In this document: positions 1 to 7,179 of the stretch, piece after piece
How the letters are laid out: every line of letters starts with the position of its first letter
How positions within the stretch are numbered: the stretch's first letter is position 1
DNA from: JAKFFN01 sp964444305
GTDB lineage: Bacteria > Sumerlaeota > Sumerlaeia > Sumerlaeales > Sumerlaeaceae
NCBI GenBank assembly: GCA_964444305.1
Contig: CAYUGQ010000051.1
Span: 1-16,940 of the forward strand
Reading direction: 5' to 3'
Length of the DNA stretch: 16,940 bases
The notes under the pieces: generated by a model
What the model was told of the DNA's origin: nothing
Database searches by the model: none
The model's input: the letters and a program-made list of their open reading frames with translations, nothing else
Position numbers and translations under genes: made by a program

Positions 1-284
1 GCTGCGGTGATGTTTGTGAGAACTGTATCGACTACTTCGGCGTCTGCGGGGGCATCGACGGGCGATTTCATGCGCCAGCCATTGCTGGTTTTGACGACGT
101 GGACGGCGCCTTGGGTATTTCTCAGATAAAGCTGATCGACCTGACTTACGTTGACGCTGTCTGCCAGACTGGCATCACGAACCGCCCGGTATTTACGTGT
201 TGCGGTAATGCGGGAATCCAGGACCAGGGCCATGATCATCAGGATGAGAATTACAAAAGCTAATACGGTACGTTTCCAACTCAT
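1..284 (-). CDS. DUF4340-type membrane-anchored protein (N-terminal part, runs off window)
   Basis: Reading the minus strand from the ATG at 284 gives 94 codons open to the window edge, so only the N-terminus is visible. It starts MSWKRTVLAFVILILMIMAL, a short basic stretch followed by one hydrophobic helix (about residues 6-22), and continues as a soluble region with the pattern VDQLYLRNTQGAVHVVKTSNGWRM at about residues 51-74, typical of the repeated beta units of DUF4340 proteins. The ATG overlaps the stop of the GldG-like gene as ATGA (281-284), and a GGAGG lies about 11 nt upstream inside that gene, so translation is probably coupled. DUF4340 proteins commonly follow GldG-like genes in such ABC operons; this one probably sits in the membrane facing the periplasm. 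Its exact role is unknown. Family assignment rests on the short fragment plus context. Confidence 0.75.
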   Translation of the reverse strand, partial: MSWKRTVLAFVILILMIMALVLDSRITATRKYRAVRDASLADSVNVSQVDQLYLRNTQGAVHVVKTSNGWRMKSPVDAPADAEVVDTVLTNITA

Positions 285-1939
285 TGCAGACCATTCCTCC
301 GGCTAATGGAATAGCCGAGACCACCCAGGGCAATCAGCGTTGGGACCGCAATCGCTACCAGGATAAACAAAAACTGTCTTTGTCCCGCCGTTAAGATGGC
401 AGGGGTATTTTCAATTTGGGAGCTGGGGATGGCGATCAGTTCGCCTGAATCCGTCAGCCAGTTTACGGCATTCACAAACATCGTCCAGCCGTAATTGGAG
501 AGGTAGCGGGTTGTTACAAAATTCCCGTTTCCTACGACGACGATTTTTGTGGAGCCCTTCTCACCCAGGGCCGGGACCACATGAGTGGATGCGACTGCCA
601 GGGGTAAAGACCGGAGTTCATCCTGTTGCGGGGCAATGGAGGGATCTGTCCGGGTCAGCAGAGCTCGCTGAATGGCATCAATGGGGAAGGGCCAGGCATC
701 GTCGGGTGATACGAGGAATGTATCGAGAAAAGTATTGGGCGGAGGTGTGCCGGGGACTACGGGGCGGGCCTGCTCAAAGATGAGGAGGGGCTCGCGGGTG
801 GACGCTCCCTGGGTGATTCGGTGTTCCCGGGCAATGGCCGGGGTCATGTAAATGCTTTGGCTTTGCTGTTTTGCCAGGGGCATCACGACGGCATCTGAGG
901 GGAGATCAACGCCGTACTGTTTTATCAGTGCGGTCAGATTTGTCAGCGCGGTTCGCATCTCTCCACCAATCTGGGGAATGTCGGGATTCAGGAGGAACAT
1001 GGCTCGTCCGCCCTCCTCCAGATATTGCCGCAAGGCACTGATTTCCGCATTATCAAAATCAATTCGTGGGCGTACGACGACAACTACAGAGGCATCGACG
1101 GGTACAGAATTCCGGCTTCTAAGGTCCAGCGGGGCCGTGCGGATATAGCTGGATTCCAGTTGTCCGAGGAGAGCCTGCAGGTTGTCAGGGTCTACATTCC
1201 GGCCTGCCAGGGCTGCGGAGACTTTATCTTCCTGCAAGGGTGGTTCGCCGTGGCCGGTGGTGAAATAAAGCATAAGCTGATCGCCGCGGATAAGCTGCAC
1301 TATGCCGTTGGTGATGTGTTCCTCTTCTACTTTTGCGACCTTAATTATGTTTCGATCAGCGGCCTGGGTGCCGGTTGTCATGCGCTCGAGAAAGACATCG
1401 CCGGGAAGTACCTCGACGCCATATTGGCGCGCGATGGCGGTTTCGCGGAAGGGGTCGACGATGCGGTATTCAAACTGCGGGGAGTAACGGGCGTATTCGC
1501 CCAGGGTAAGGCTTGCCGCTGTGCGATCGGACTTGTTTGCCATGAAAGCCGTAGCCCGGATGGGCTGATCAAGGCGCTGGAGGAAGTTAGAAGTTACTGA
1601 CGTCAAGCTGTAGGTGCGGCTTTGGGTTGCGTCATAAGTCAACGGATGGCGCTGAAGTATGACGAAAAACACCATCGCTGCTGCGCAGAAGAAGACCGAG
1701 TACAGCAGCATGTTTGCATAGACGGTCAAATTGCGGGTGAAGCGGGGCAGGAAGATGACTGAGCCCACCAGAAGACCGAGTATGCACAGGGCTGCCGTAA
1801 TGAAATTAAACTGCCCGAGGAGGGCCGTGGCCACCAGTCCAGTAAGAAAGAGTACAAGCCCGACAAAAGCGAAAAGCTGTTGCTGCTTACTACCCAGTGC
1901 CTGCGGTTGTGGTTTTTCCACCTTATCCAAACGTGCCAT
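281..1939 (-). CDS. GldG-like ABC transporter auxiliary protein
   Basis: A 552-residue protein with three N-terminal membrane helices (about 22-40, 43-65 and 74-96), a long extracytoplasmic region, and a final helix near 523-545 followed by a basic tail ending SRRNGLQ. After the third helix comes the family pattern DATQSRTYSLTSVT (103-116), then LYFTTGHGEPPL (224-235), both characteristic of GldG / ABC_transp_aux proteins. GldG proteins accompany GldA-type ATPases and GldF-type permeases; in gliding Bacteroidetes they are required for motility, but in other phyla the exported substrate is unknown, so motility should not be assumed here. The ATG directly follows the permease stop (TAAATG), with GGAG 7 nt upstream of the start. 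Its TGA overlaps the next start. The sequence looks intact and full length. Confidence 0.88.
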   Translation of the reverse strand: MARLDKVEKPQPQALGSKQQQLFAFVGLVLFLTGLVATALLGQFNFITAALCILGLLVGSVIFLPRFTRNLTVYANMLLYSVFFCAAAMVFFVILQRHPLTYDATQSRTYSLTSVTSNFLQRLDQPIRATAFMANKSDRTAASLTLGEYARYSPQFEYRIVDPFRETAIARQYGVEVLPGDVFLERMTTGTQAADRNIIKVAKVEEEHITNGIVQLIRGDQLMLYFTTGHGEPPLQEDKVSAALAGRNVDPDNLQALLGQLESSYIRTAPLDLRSRNSVPVDASVVVVVRPRIDFDNAEISALRQYLEEGGRAMFLLNPDIPQIGGEMRTALTNLTALIKQYGVDLPSDAVVMPLAKQQSQSIYMTPAIAREHRITQGASTREPLLIFEQARPVVPGTPPPNTFLDTFLVSPDDAWPFPIDAIQRALLTRTDPSIAPQQDELRSLPLAVASTHVVPALGEKGSTKIVVVGNGNFVTTRYLSNYGWTMFVNAVNWLTDSGELIAIPSSQIENTPAILTAGQRQFLFILVAIAVPTLIALGGLGYSISRRNGLQ

Positions 1940-2719
1940 TTATACTCTCCACCGCCGCAATTCCAGTACGCGGGTGGTGAGGAAAAGGAAAATCACCACC
2001 AGCAAGGTAAAATACGCTGCATCTTCCATCCGCAGAAGACCACGGGCGAACTGATCTGTGTGGTATCGCAGACTTAAAATCTCAAAAAGACGACCGATTC
2101 CACTGCTGGAAGGCGGGATAAACTCGCCGGCCAGGAAGAAAAACAATAGAAGAACGAAAGCCAAAATGGCGGCTACGATCTGGTTTTCTGTTAGTGACGA
2201 GGCAAAAAGACCGATTGCTGTGTAGGCTGCCGAGGCCATGAGTGCACCCACCATGGCTACGGCTACCACTGGCAGTTCAGGGTCGCCGTAACGCATCATG
2301 AGCAGGGTGTAGTAGCCGCTCAGGATCAGCATGCCGGCAACAATGGTATAGGCGGAAAGGAATTTGGCCGTAACGATATTCCAGTCGGTAAACGGGAGAG
2401 ATTTCAGCATCTCAAAGGTGCCGGTCTTTTTCTCTTCGGCCAGTTGTCTCATGGTGAAGATGGGGACGATAAACACGAGCAGGAAGTTTAGGGCGAAATA
2501 CATCTGCCGCACAACCAGGGCGGTGAAGTTGACGGTTGTGATACCCTGCTGTTCACGGTATTCGCGGTCGCTGCTGGCGTGACTGAAGTCGCTCATGATC
2601 CCGTAAAAGATTAAGCCGCTCATAAAAAGAAACAGGGCGACGCAAACATAAACGGTTGGGGAGGTCAGATAGCTTTTCAGTTCCCGGCGATAAATGGGGT
2701 AAAATTTTAAGGGATTCAT
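1940..2719 (-). CDS. ABC-2 type transporter permease, GldF-like
   Basis: A 259-residue integral membrane protein with six predicted helices (about 21-40, 72-90, 119-141, 150-174, 179-201 and 235-252). Between helices 2 and 3 lies the cytoplasmic segment EEKKTGTFEMLKSLPFTDW (95-113), the usual coupling region of ABC-2 permeases of the GldF/NosY kind. It would form the membrane channel for the ATPase encoded immediately upstream. Its ATG overlaps the ATPase stop as ATGA (2716-2719), and its TAA abuts the GldG-like start, so the three genes are almost certainly one transcript with coupled translation. The length is usual for the family. The substrate cannot be read from the sequence. Confidence 0.9.
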   Translation of the reverse strand: MNPLKFYPIYRRELKSYLTSPTVYVCVALFLFMSGLIFYGIMSDFSHASSDREYREQQGITTVNFTALVVRQMYFALNFLLVFIVPIFTMRQLAEEKKTGTFEMLKSLPFTDWNIVTAKFLSAYTIVAGMLILSGYYTLLMMRYGDPELPVVAVAMVGALMASAAYTAIGLFASSLTENQIVAAILAFVLLLFFFLAGEFIPPSSSGIGRLFEILSLRYHTDQFARGLLRMEDAAYFTLLVVIFLFLTTRVLELRRWRV

Positions 2720-3792
2720 TGGGCGCCTTCTCCGTTCTGGGCGGCTTCCGAAGCGGCGGGCTTAGGCTGTGGTGTGGGGGCGGCGGGAAGGCTTCGCATA
2801 GCGCCTGTGGAATCCACGCTGCCAGCTTCGCCGGCGACGACTTTCAGGAACACTTCTTCGAGGCTCATGCCCATTTCGCGCAGTTCGATCAGCCCCCATT
2901 TATTGGAGACCACGGCTTCGGCCACCGCCGGGCGCACGTCAGGAGTTTCAATTCCGCTGGAAATGACATACTCTTTTGCGAGGCCGTCGATGCCTCGAAC
3001 TTCTCCGCCGTTGCGAACGCGGCCGTTGGCTGTGCGCACCTCAATTACACCGGGCAGACCATTTAGTACGCGGAGAATGTCTGCCTCCGGACCATGAATG
3101 GTTGCGGCGGCCTGGAAGCGGTTCTGGACGCGGGTGGTCAACTTCTCCGGGGTGCCGCTGGCTGCAATTCTGCCACGGTTGATAATGATCACGCGGGAGC
3201 ATGTCATTTGTACTTCCGGCAGAATATGTGTGCTGAGGATAACTGTGCGGGTGCCGGCCATGTTCTTGATCAACTGGCGCATGTCGGCGATTTGCTGGGG
3301 ATCGAGGCCGGATGTAGGTTCGTCGAGTATCAGGACTTTGGGATCACCAATGATGGCCTGGGCCAGACCGACACGCTGACGAAAACCTTTCGAGAGCTGT
3401 CCGACGAGGCGATGGCGGACTTCGCCGAGGTTTGTCTCTTCAATGGCTTCGGCAACGTAACGGCCGCGGTCGCGTTTGCCAAACCCTTTGGCGTGGGCGA
3501 CGAAATCGAGGATATCGGTCACCGACATCTCTCGGTAGAGGGGCACGCCTTCGGGCATATATCCAATAACCCGGCGAACTTCGTCGGGCTCATTGACGAC
3601 GTCGAATCCGGCCACATGAGCACTGCCTGAAGTGGGCGGGAAAAAGCAGGTGAGGATGCGCATGGTCGTTGTTTTTCCGGCGCCGTTAGGCCCGAGAAAT
3701 CCAAGGATTTCTCCCGGAAACAATTCAAATGACAGCCCGTTCACTGCCCGCACGTCACCAAAACGCTTGATGAGATTTTCTACACGAATCAT
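2716..3792 (-). CDS. ABC transporter ATP-binding protein, GldA-like
   Basis: A 358-residue cytoplasmic ATPase. Visible motifs are Walker A GPNGAGKTT (34-42), the signature LSKGFRQ (133-139), Walker B with catalytic Glu (VLILDEPTSG, 153-162), and the switch His in STHIL (H189). The Q-loop position is Glu (YMPE, 78-81), as is common in GldA/NatA-type exporters. Beyond the nucleotide-binding domain, about residues 220-320 form the DUF4162-like C-terminal extension, followed by an Ala/Pro-rich tail (about 325-358) that looks disordered. The start at 3792 has GAGG 5 nt upstream. It is first in the exporter operon and energises the GldF/GldG-like partners. A TATAGT at 3814-3819 (minus-strand sense) could be a -10 element, but no good -35 is visible. 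Confidence 0.92.
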   Translation of the reverse strand: MIRVENLIKRFGDVRAVNGLSFELFPGEILGFLGPNGAGKTTTMRILTCFFPPTSGSAHVAGFDVVNEPDEVRRVIGYMPEGVPLYREMSVTDILDFVAHAKGFGKRDRGRYVAEAIEETNLGEVRHRLVGQLSKGFRQRVGLAQAIIGDPKVLILDEPTSGLDPQQIADMRQLIKNMAGTRTVILSTHILPEVQMTCSRVIIINRGRIAASGTPEKLTTRVQNRFQAAATIHGPEADILRVLNGLPGVIEVRTANGRVRNGGEVRGIDGLAKEYVISSGIETPDVRPAVAEAVVSNKWGLIELREMGMSLEEVFLKVVAGEAGSVDSTGAMRSLPAAPTPQPKPAASEAAQNGEGAQ

Positions 3793-3832
3793 TTAGGCCT
3801 CGTCACTACCAGCACTATAAAATCGCCTGGTT

Positions 3833-4321
3833 TCAGTGGGACACGTGGAGCGCACGTTTAAGCGCCAGGATCATTCCCAGGTGAATACCATCATGCATCA
3901 TGCTGAAATTCAACGCTTCAGCGGGAGTTTTTAATACCACGCCTACGCTTGTGGTGTAAGGTTCAATATAGGGTTCGTTGAGACGATCACGGAGGTCATC
4001 GAACAAGCGGCCCAACAATGGCACCAGTTCATCTACCAGGTCGGCGTAGCTGGGGATGCTGTCGGAGTCGGACCAGTTCGCCGGACTTGTGCCTTTTGCG
4101 AACCATGTTTTGTACTCCTCGGGAACGGGGAGGGGCTGCTTCATAATACCATAAGTAAGCAAACAAGGGGTGACCAGCAGGTGTCCGGCATGCCAGCGCG
4201 CGCTGTTATGCCATGTCGGGGGCACGGTGTTGGCCTGTTCAATATCAACGGTTTTCAGCAGTTTTACGATGGCCTGGCGGGTGCCAAGCGTTTGATCTGT
4301 GAGAGTATCCAGCGAAATCAT
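3833..4321 (-). CDS. DinB-fold (DinB/YfiT-like) putative metalloprotein
   Basis: A 162-residue protein with the four-helix DinB fold pattern. Candidate metal ligands are H47 in WHAGHL (43-48) and H143 and H147 in HDGIHLG (143-149), matching the usual one-plus-two histidine arrangement. DinB/YfiT proteins bind a divalent metal; some are thiol transferases or damage-inducible proteins, but most have no known reaction, and this one cannot be assigned further. An upstream in-frame start at 4357 exists, but I prefer the ATG at 4321 because AAAGG lies 7 nt before it and the fold begins there (MISLDTL). It is divergent from pdeM across a 115-bp gap and lies 40 bp upstream of the ABC operon on the same strand, so read-through into that operon is possible. 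Confidence 0.8.
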   Translation of the reverse strand: MISLDTLTDQTLGTRQAIVKLLKTVDIEQANTVPPTWHNSARWHAGHLLVTPCLLTYGIMKQPLPVPEEYKTWFAKGTSPANWSDSDSIPSYADLVDELVPLLGRLFDDLRDRLNEPYIEPYTTSVGVVLKTPAEALNFSMMHDGIHLGMILALKRALHVSH

Positions 4322-4420
4322 ATTGTTACCTTTCTGATCATAAAACCGCCGCCGCAACTAGAAAAAGCGCAAAATTTAAAGAAGTCGCCTGTCTGATCAC
4401 GATGATCCGGTCCGCGAATG

Positions 4421-4426
4421 TATACC
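4421..4426 (+). promoter_or_regulatory. Possible -10 element close to the pdeM start
   Basis: TATACC ends 10 bp before the pdeM ATG. Initiation about 7 nt downstream would leave a leader of only about 3-5 nt, which fits the absence of a Shine-Dalgarno sequence before this ATG. No convincing -35 hexamer lies at the expected distance (CACGAT at 17 bp), so this is a weak call. Confidence 0.25.
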
Positions 4427-4436
4427 TTTTCTATCC

Positions 4437-5123
4437 ATGAACAATGCGGTAAAACATCACCTCCAGGGGGAAGAGCTTGTCCTGCTTCCCGATCGGGCTG
4501 TTTTTTGGCCTCTGCAGAACGCCCTTCTTATCTCTGATCCTCATTTCGGCAAGGCATCATCTTTTCGCAATGCCGGCATTCCGGTCCCTGTGGGGACTAC
4601 GCCGGCTGATCTCCGTCGGCTGAATGGGCTTTTGGAGGTGACCAAGGCTACGCGGTTGATTGTGCTGGGGGATTTTTTTCATCACAGATCAGGCCAGTGC
4701 GACCGCACGATGGCTCTTTTATCGGAATGGCGACGGACTTTCTCCGACCTGACCATTACAATAATCCTGGGGAATCACGACCGGCACAGCCATCTGCCGC
4801 CGCCGGAATGGGATGTTGAGATACACGACAAGCCGCTGCCGTTTGCTCCGTTTTTACTTTGCCATGAGCCGTGTCAACATGAAGGTCTTTATGTGCTTTC
4901 GGGACACATTCACCCTGGCATTCGGCTGCGGGATCCGGGCGGACATTACCTGACGCTGCCTTGCTTTTATTTTGGCGCTGATTTCGGTATCCTGCCTGCG
5001 TTTGGCAGCTTTACCGGGATGATGCAGGTAACCCGCAATAATGGCGACGCGGTGTTTGGTATTGCTGACGATGAGGTTATTCCGATGAGCAGGGCGGTTT
5101 CGACATCGCCTCTTAAACGGTAA
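4437..5123 (+). CDS. pdeM: PdeM-type metallophosphoesterase (ligase-associated DNA damage response endonuclease family)
   Basis: A 228-residue calcineurin-like phosphoesterase without signal peptide or membrane helix, hence cytoplasmic. The dinuclear-metal motifs are complete: DPH (D34, H36), GD (78-79), GNHD (112-115), H143 in CHE, and GHIH (156-159). The family-specific pattern FRNAGIPVPVGTTPADLRRL (43-62) and GDFFHH (78-83) point to PdeM rather than a general phosphoesterase. PdeM proteins are usually encoded with an Lhr-type helicase, an ATP-dependent DNA ligase and an exonuclease in a putative DNA-repair set; none of those is here, so it is an orphan copy in this window. No Shine-Dalgarno precedes the ATG at 4437, but the conserved N-terminus (LVLLPDRAVFWP, 14-25) requires a start near there. 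It converges on rnc with 2 bp between the stops. Confidence 0.85.
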   Translation: MNNAVKHHLQGEELVLLPDRAVFWPLQNALLISDPHFGKASSFRNAGIPVPVGTTPADLRRLNGLLEVTKATRLIVLGDFFHHRSGQCDRTMALLSEWRRTFSDLTITIILGNHDRHSHLPPPEWDVEIHDKPLPFAPFLLCHEPCQHEGLYVLSGHIHPGIRLRDPGGHYLTLPCFYFGADFGILPAFGSFTGMMQVTRNNGDAVFGIADDEVIPMSRAVSTSPLKR

Positions 5124-5130
5124 GCTTACC
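5119..5130. repeat. 12-bp perfect palindrome holding both convergent stop codons
   Basis: GGTAAGCTTACC is its own reverse complement and contains the pdeM TAA (5121-5123) and the rnc TAA (5126-5128). AAAC before it can pair with GTTT after it if one T is bulged, giving an imperfect stem of about 10 bp on either strand. No U-tract follows in either direction, so it is at best a weak bidirectional terminator or an mRNA 3' end structure. Confidence 0.5.
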
Positions 5131-5842
5131 TGTTTTCCGCATTGGTCAGGCTCCAATAGGCCCGCATGGCGGCCTGGTTTTCGGCGATTTTTTTTCGTGG
5201 TCCTTCGCCGCGCCCCTCGATTTTTCCTTGAACGAGGGCTTCAACGATGAAAACTTTGCTGTGGTGAGGACCTGATTCTTCCACGAGGACGTATTCCGGC
5301 ACGGCCTGGTACTTTTTCTGCACGTATTCCTGCAGGATGGATTTGTAATCTCCGAACTCATCGGTATTGGAAATCTCGAGTCCGGGCGCGAAAATCTCGC
5401 GGTTTAAAAAGCCACGCATGGGGTCAATTCCGAAGTCCAGGTACATCGCGCCGATCACAGCTTCCAGGGTGGAGCCCAGCAAGACTGGTCGCGTGCGGCC
5501 TCCGTGCATATCTTCGCCGCGACCGAGCAGCAATAATTCGCCAAGGCCGAGATCCAGGGCGCGTCGGCCAAGGATTCCCCGGCTGATTATCTGGCTTTTG
5601 AATTTTGAAAGTACGCCTTCACGGGCATTGGGATATTTATTGAACAGGTATTCCGACACAACAAGCCCGAGCACGGAATCTCCCAGGAACTCCAAGCGCT
5701 CGTTGTCATATTCGAGCTGGTTTTCGAAGGCATAGCTGCTGTGAGTCAGGGCTTGGTCGAGAAGGTTCAGGTCTGCCATCATCGGCAGGTTAAACCTTTC
5801 GAGAAAGCGGGTTAGCTGTTTAACTCGGGTGGACGGTGGCAT
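5126..5842 (-). CDS. rnc: Ribonuclease III
   Basis: A 238-residue cytoplasmic double-stranded-RNA endonuclease that processes rRNA precursors and structured mRNAs. The RNase III signature NERLEFLGDSVLG (47-59) supplies E48, E51 and D55. The second half of the active site reads LLGSTLEAVIGAMYLD (121-136): E127 aligns with E. coli E117, but the position of E. coli D114 is Ser124 (codon TCC, 5471-5473). A full dsRNA-binding domain follows (about 164-233), with GPHH (191-194) and GPRKKIAENQAA (214-225). Length is normal. The start at 5842 lies 9 bp after the stop of the phosphodiester glycosidase gene; the ribosome site is weak, so coupling with that gene is likely. Apart from the Ser substitution nothing suggests decay. 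Confidence 0.95.
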   Translation of the reverse strand: MPPSTRVKQLTRFLERFNLPMMADLNLLDQALTHSSYAFENQLEYDNERLEFLGDSVLGLVVSEYLFNKYPNAREGVLSKFKSQIISRGILGRRALDLGLGELLLLGRGEDMHGGRTRPVLLGSTLEAVIGAMYLDFGIDPMRGFLNREIFAPGLEISNTDEFGDYKSILQEYVQKKYQAVPEYVLVEESGPHHSKVFIVEALVQGKIEGRGEGPRKKIAENQAAMRAYWSLTNAENR

Positions 5843-5851
5843 GCAGGATTC

Positions 5852-7066
5852 TCACTGGGATGGCTGGACTGGAACAGCCGGAGACTTGCCGTCGGCCGTT
5901 GCGGTTGATGGTACATCGGAAACTACAAGGATGGAGTTAACGACTGTCCGGGGTCCGGCCGTATCGCTGGGCTTGTTAACCACTTCGTTATCAACAACCA
6001 TGGTGGTGGATCCGCCGCCATCCAGGTTCATGGCAGACCAGCATCCGAGGGTCGCCATGAACTCGGCCAGTTCCTGCAGGCTAACTCCAACGCTGACATT
6101 GGGCTGGCGTCCGTCGACTGTTACCAGAAAGACGTTCTTCTGATCTTTTGTAAATCCAATAGCCGTGCGGGGATGTCTCGCCGTGGTAAAACTGCTGCCT
6201 ATCCCCTCCTGCACGTTTTGCACATCCGGCTTTCCGGCTTCGACCAGCTTTGGTCCGCCGCCGCAGGCACTGCGCACGACGCCTTTAACCTCGGGCAGAT
6301 CTGCGGTTACTGTAAATTCCTCACCATCTTTAAGTAGGCTGCGGACTTCTGATTCCTGATCTTCCGGGACGTGCAAAACCATCGTTCCGGGGCTTAATGG
6401 GGTTTCTCTGTCCGATGAGACTTCCACGGCTCGGACTTGAACGGGCTTGTTGGGCAGGAATTCCATACCTTTCATGCTCAGCAGGTACCGGGTACCTTTC
6501 TGGGCTGGGACGGTTTTTCCATAGGGGGGTGTGAAGAGGGAGACGACGTTTACTTCTTCGCTGGGGTTGATCGTCCGGACCGAAAGGGACTTGTCGCCTT
6601 TACCAATAGCCACTTCAAGGGAGACGGGGCCAATGTAGGACTTTTCATCTTCGGTAAAGACAAAGGCGCTGCGCTTTGAATGGGGCATGCGGTAAATCAT
6701 GCCGTCAGCAACGAGGAAACCGACGGGGATATAACGACTGCCGCCGGCCCAGAAATCTGCGTTTATGCCGGCCACGACAAAGCCGTCATCATCAATGGTT
6801 TCGCGTTTGACTGCTGCTAGAACTTTTTCGCCGCGAAAAAGCTGATCGTATCCTGCTTCGGTCTCAAGTGTAACACGGTGATCGGTTACATTTACGCGGA
6901 TGATGTTGTAATTTAACGGGCCATCCTCGACCATGAAGTTTTCCCACGAAACACCGGGGACTACCTGGGCGCTTTCCACTGTTTGGCTGGAGACCATCGA
7001 TGGTATGGCAAAAACGCCGGCGACGACCGCGATTTTCATCGCGCTGCTAAAGTTCTTAATAATCAC
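5852..7066 (-). CDS. Secreted phosphodiester glycosidase, NAGPA family
   Basis: A 404-residue protein with an N-terminal signal peptide (hydrophobic stretch about 11-25, likely cleaved near SSQ-T at about 28), so periplasmic or secreted. The phosphodiester glycosidase (NAGPA, PF09992-type) domain is spread over about 95-382: GINADFW (100-106), RHPRTAIG (297-304), VTVDGRQ (315-321), NLDGGGST (347-354) and GPRTVVNSI (371-379). The family removes sugars from sugar-phosphodiesters; the substrate here is unknown. A roughly 150-residue region (about 140-265) between the first and second motif blocks is larger than in minimal NAGPA domains. The open frame starts with GTG at 7066; an ATG at 7039 (residue 10) gives a more compact signal peptide, and neither has a good Shine-Dalgarno. 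It lies 9 bp upstream of rnc and 113 bp after the TPR-like gene. Confidence 0.85.
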   Translation of the reverse strand: MIIKNFSSAMKIAVVAGVFAIPSMVSSQTVESAQVVPGVSWENFMVEDGPLNYNIIRVNVTDHRVTLETEAGYDQLFRGEKVLAAVKRETIDDDGFVVAGINADFWAGGSRYIPVGFLVADGMIYRMPHSKRSAFVFTEDEKSYIGPVSLEVAIGKGDKSLSVRTINPSEEVNVVSLFTPPYGKTVPAQKGTRYLLSMKGMEFLPNKPVQVRAVEVSSDRETPLSPGTMVLHVPEDQESEVRSLLKDGEEFTVTADLPEVKGVVRSACGGGPKLVEAGKPDVQNVQEGIGSSFTTARHPRTAIGFTKDQKNVFLVTVDGRQPNVSVGVSLQELAEFMATLGCWSAMNLDGGGSTTMVVDNEVVNKPSDTAGPRTVVNSILVVSDVPSTATADGKSPAVPVQPSQ

Positions 7067-7100
7067 AATATGAACCGAATACCTGTTTCTTTCAGACTAT

Positions 7101-7118
7101 GAGCTTACGGATAAGCTC
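7101..7118. repeat. Intergenic 7-bp stem with tetraloop
   Basis: GAGCTTA (7101-7107) and TAAGCTC (7112-7118) are perfectly complementary around a four-base loop in the 113-bp gap between the TPR-like gene and the phosphodiester glycosidase gene. On the minus-strand transcript no T-run follows, so it is not a standard intrinsic terminator; it might be an mRNA processing or stability structure. Confidence 0.35.
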
Positions 7119-7179
7119 CTCGGAATATCAGTAAAACACAATCAAGCCCGGTTGCGGGGTCAAGGGCAACTTTATCTAA

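Noticed and set aside
1025..1600. 191-codon plus-strand open frame opposite the GldG-like gene
   Set aside because: It is antisense to a well-supported gene, has no recognisable domain, and arises from the frame relationship with the real coding strand.
3094..3630. 178-codon plus-strand open frame opposite the ABC ATPase
   Set aside because: The ATPase frame carries all ABC motifs; the antisense product has none and no ribosome site.
281..3792. Interpreting the Gld-like genes as proof of gliding motility
   Set aside because: GldA/F/G homologues are found in many non-gliding bacteria and no other motility gene is visible.
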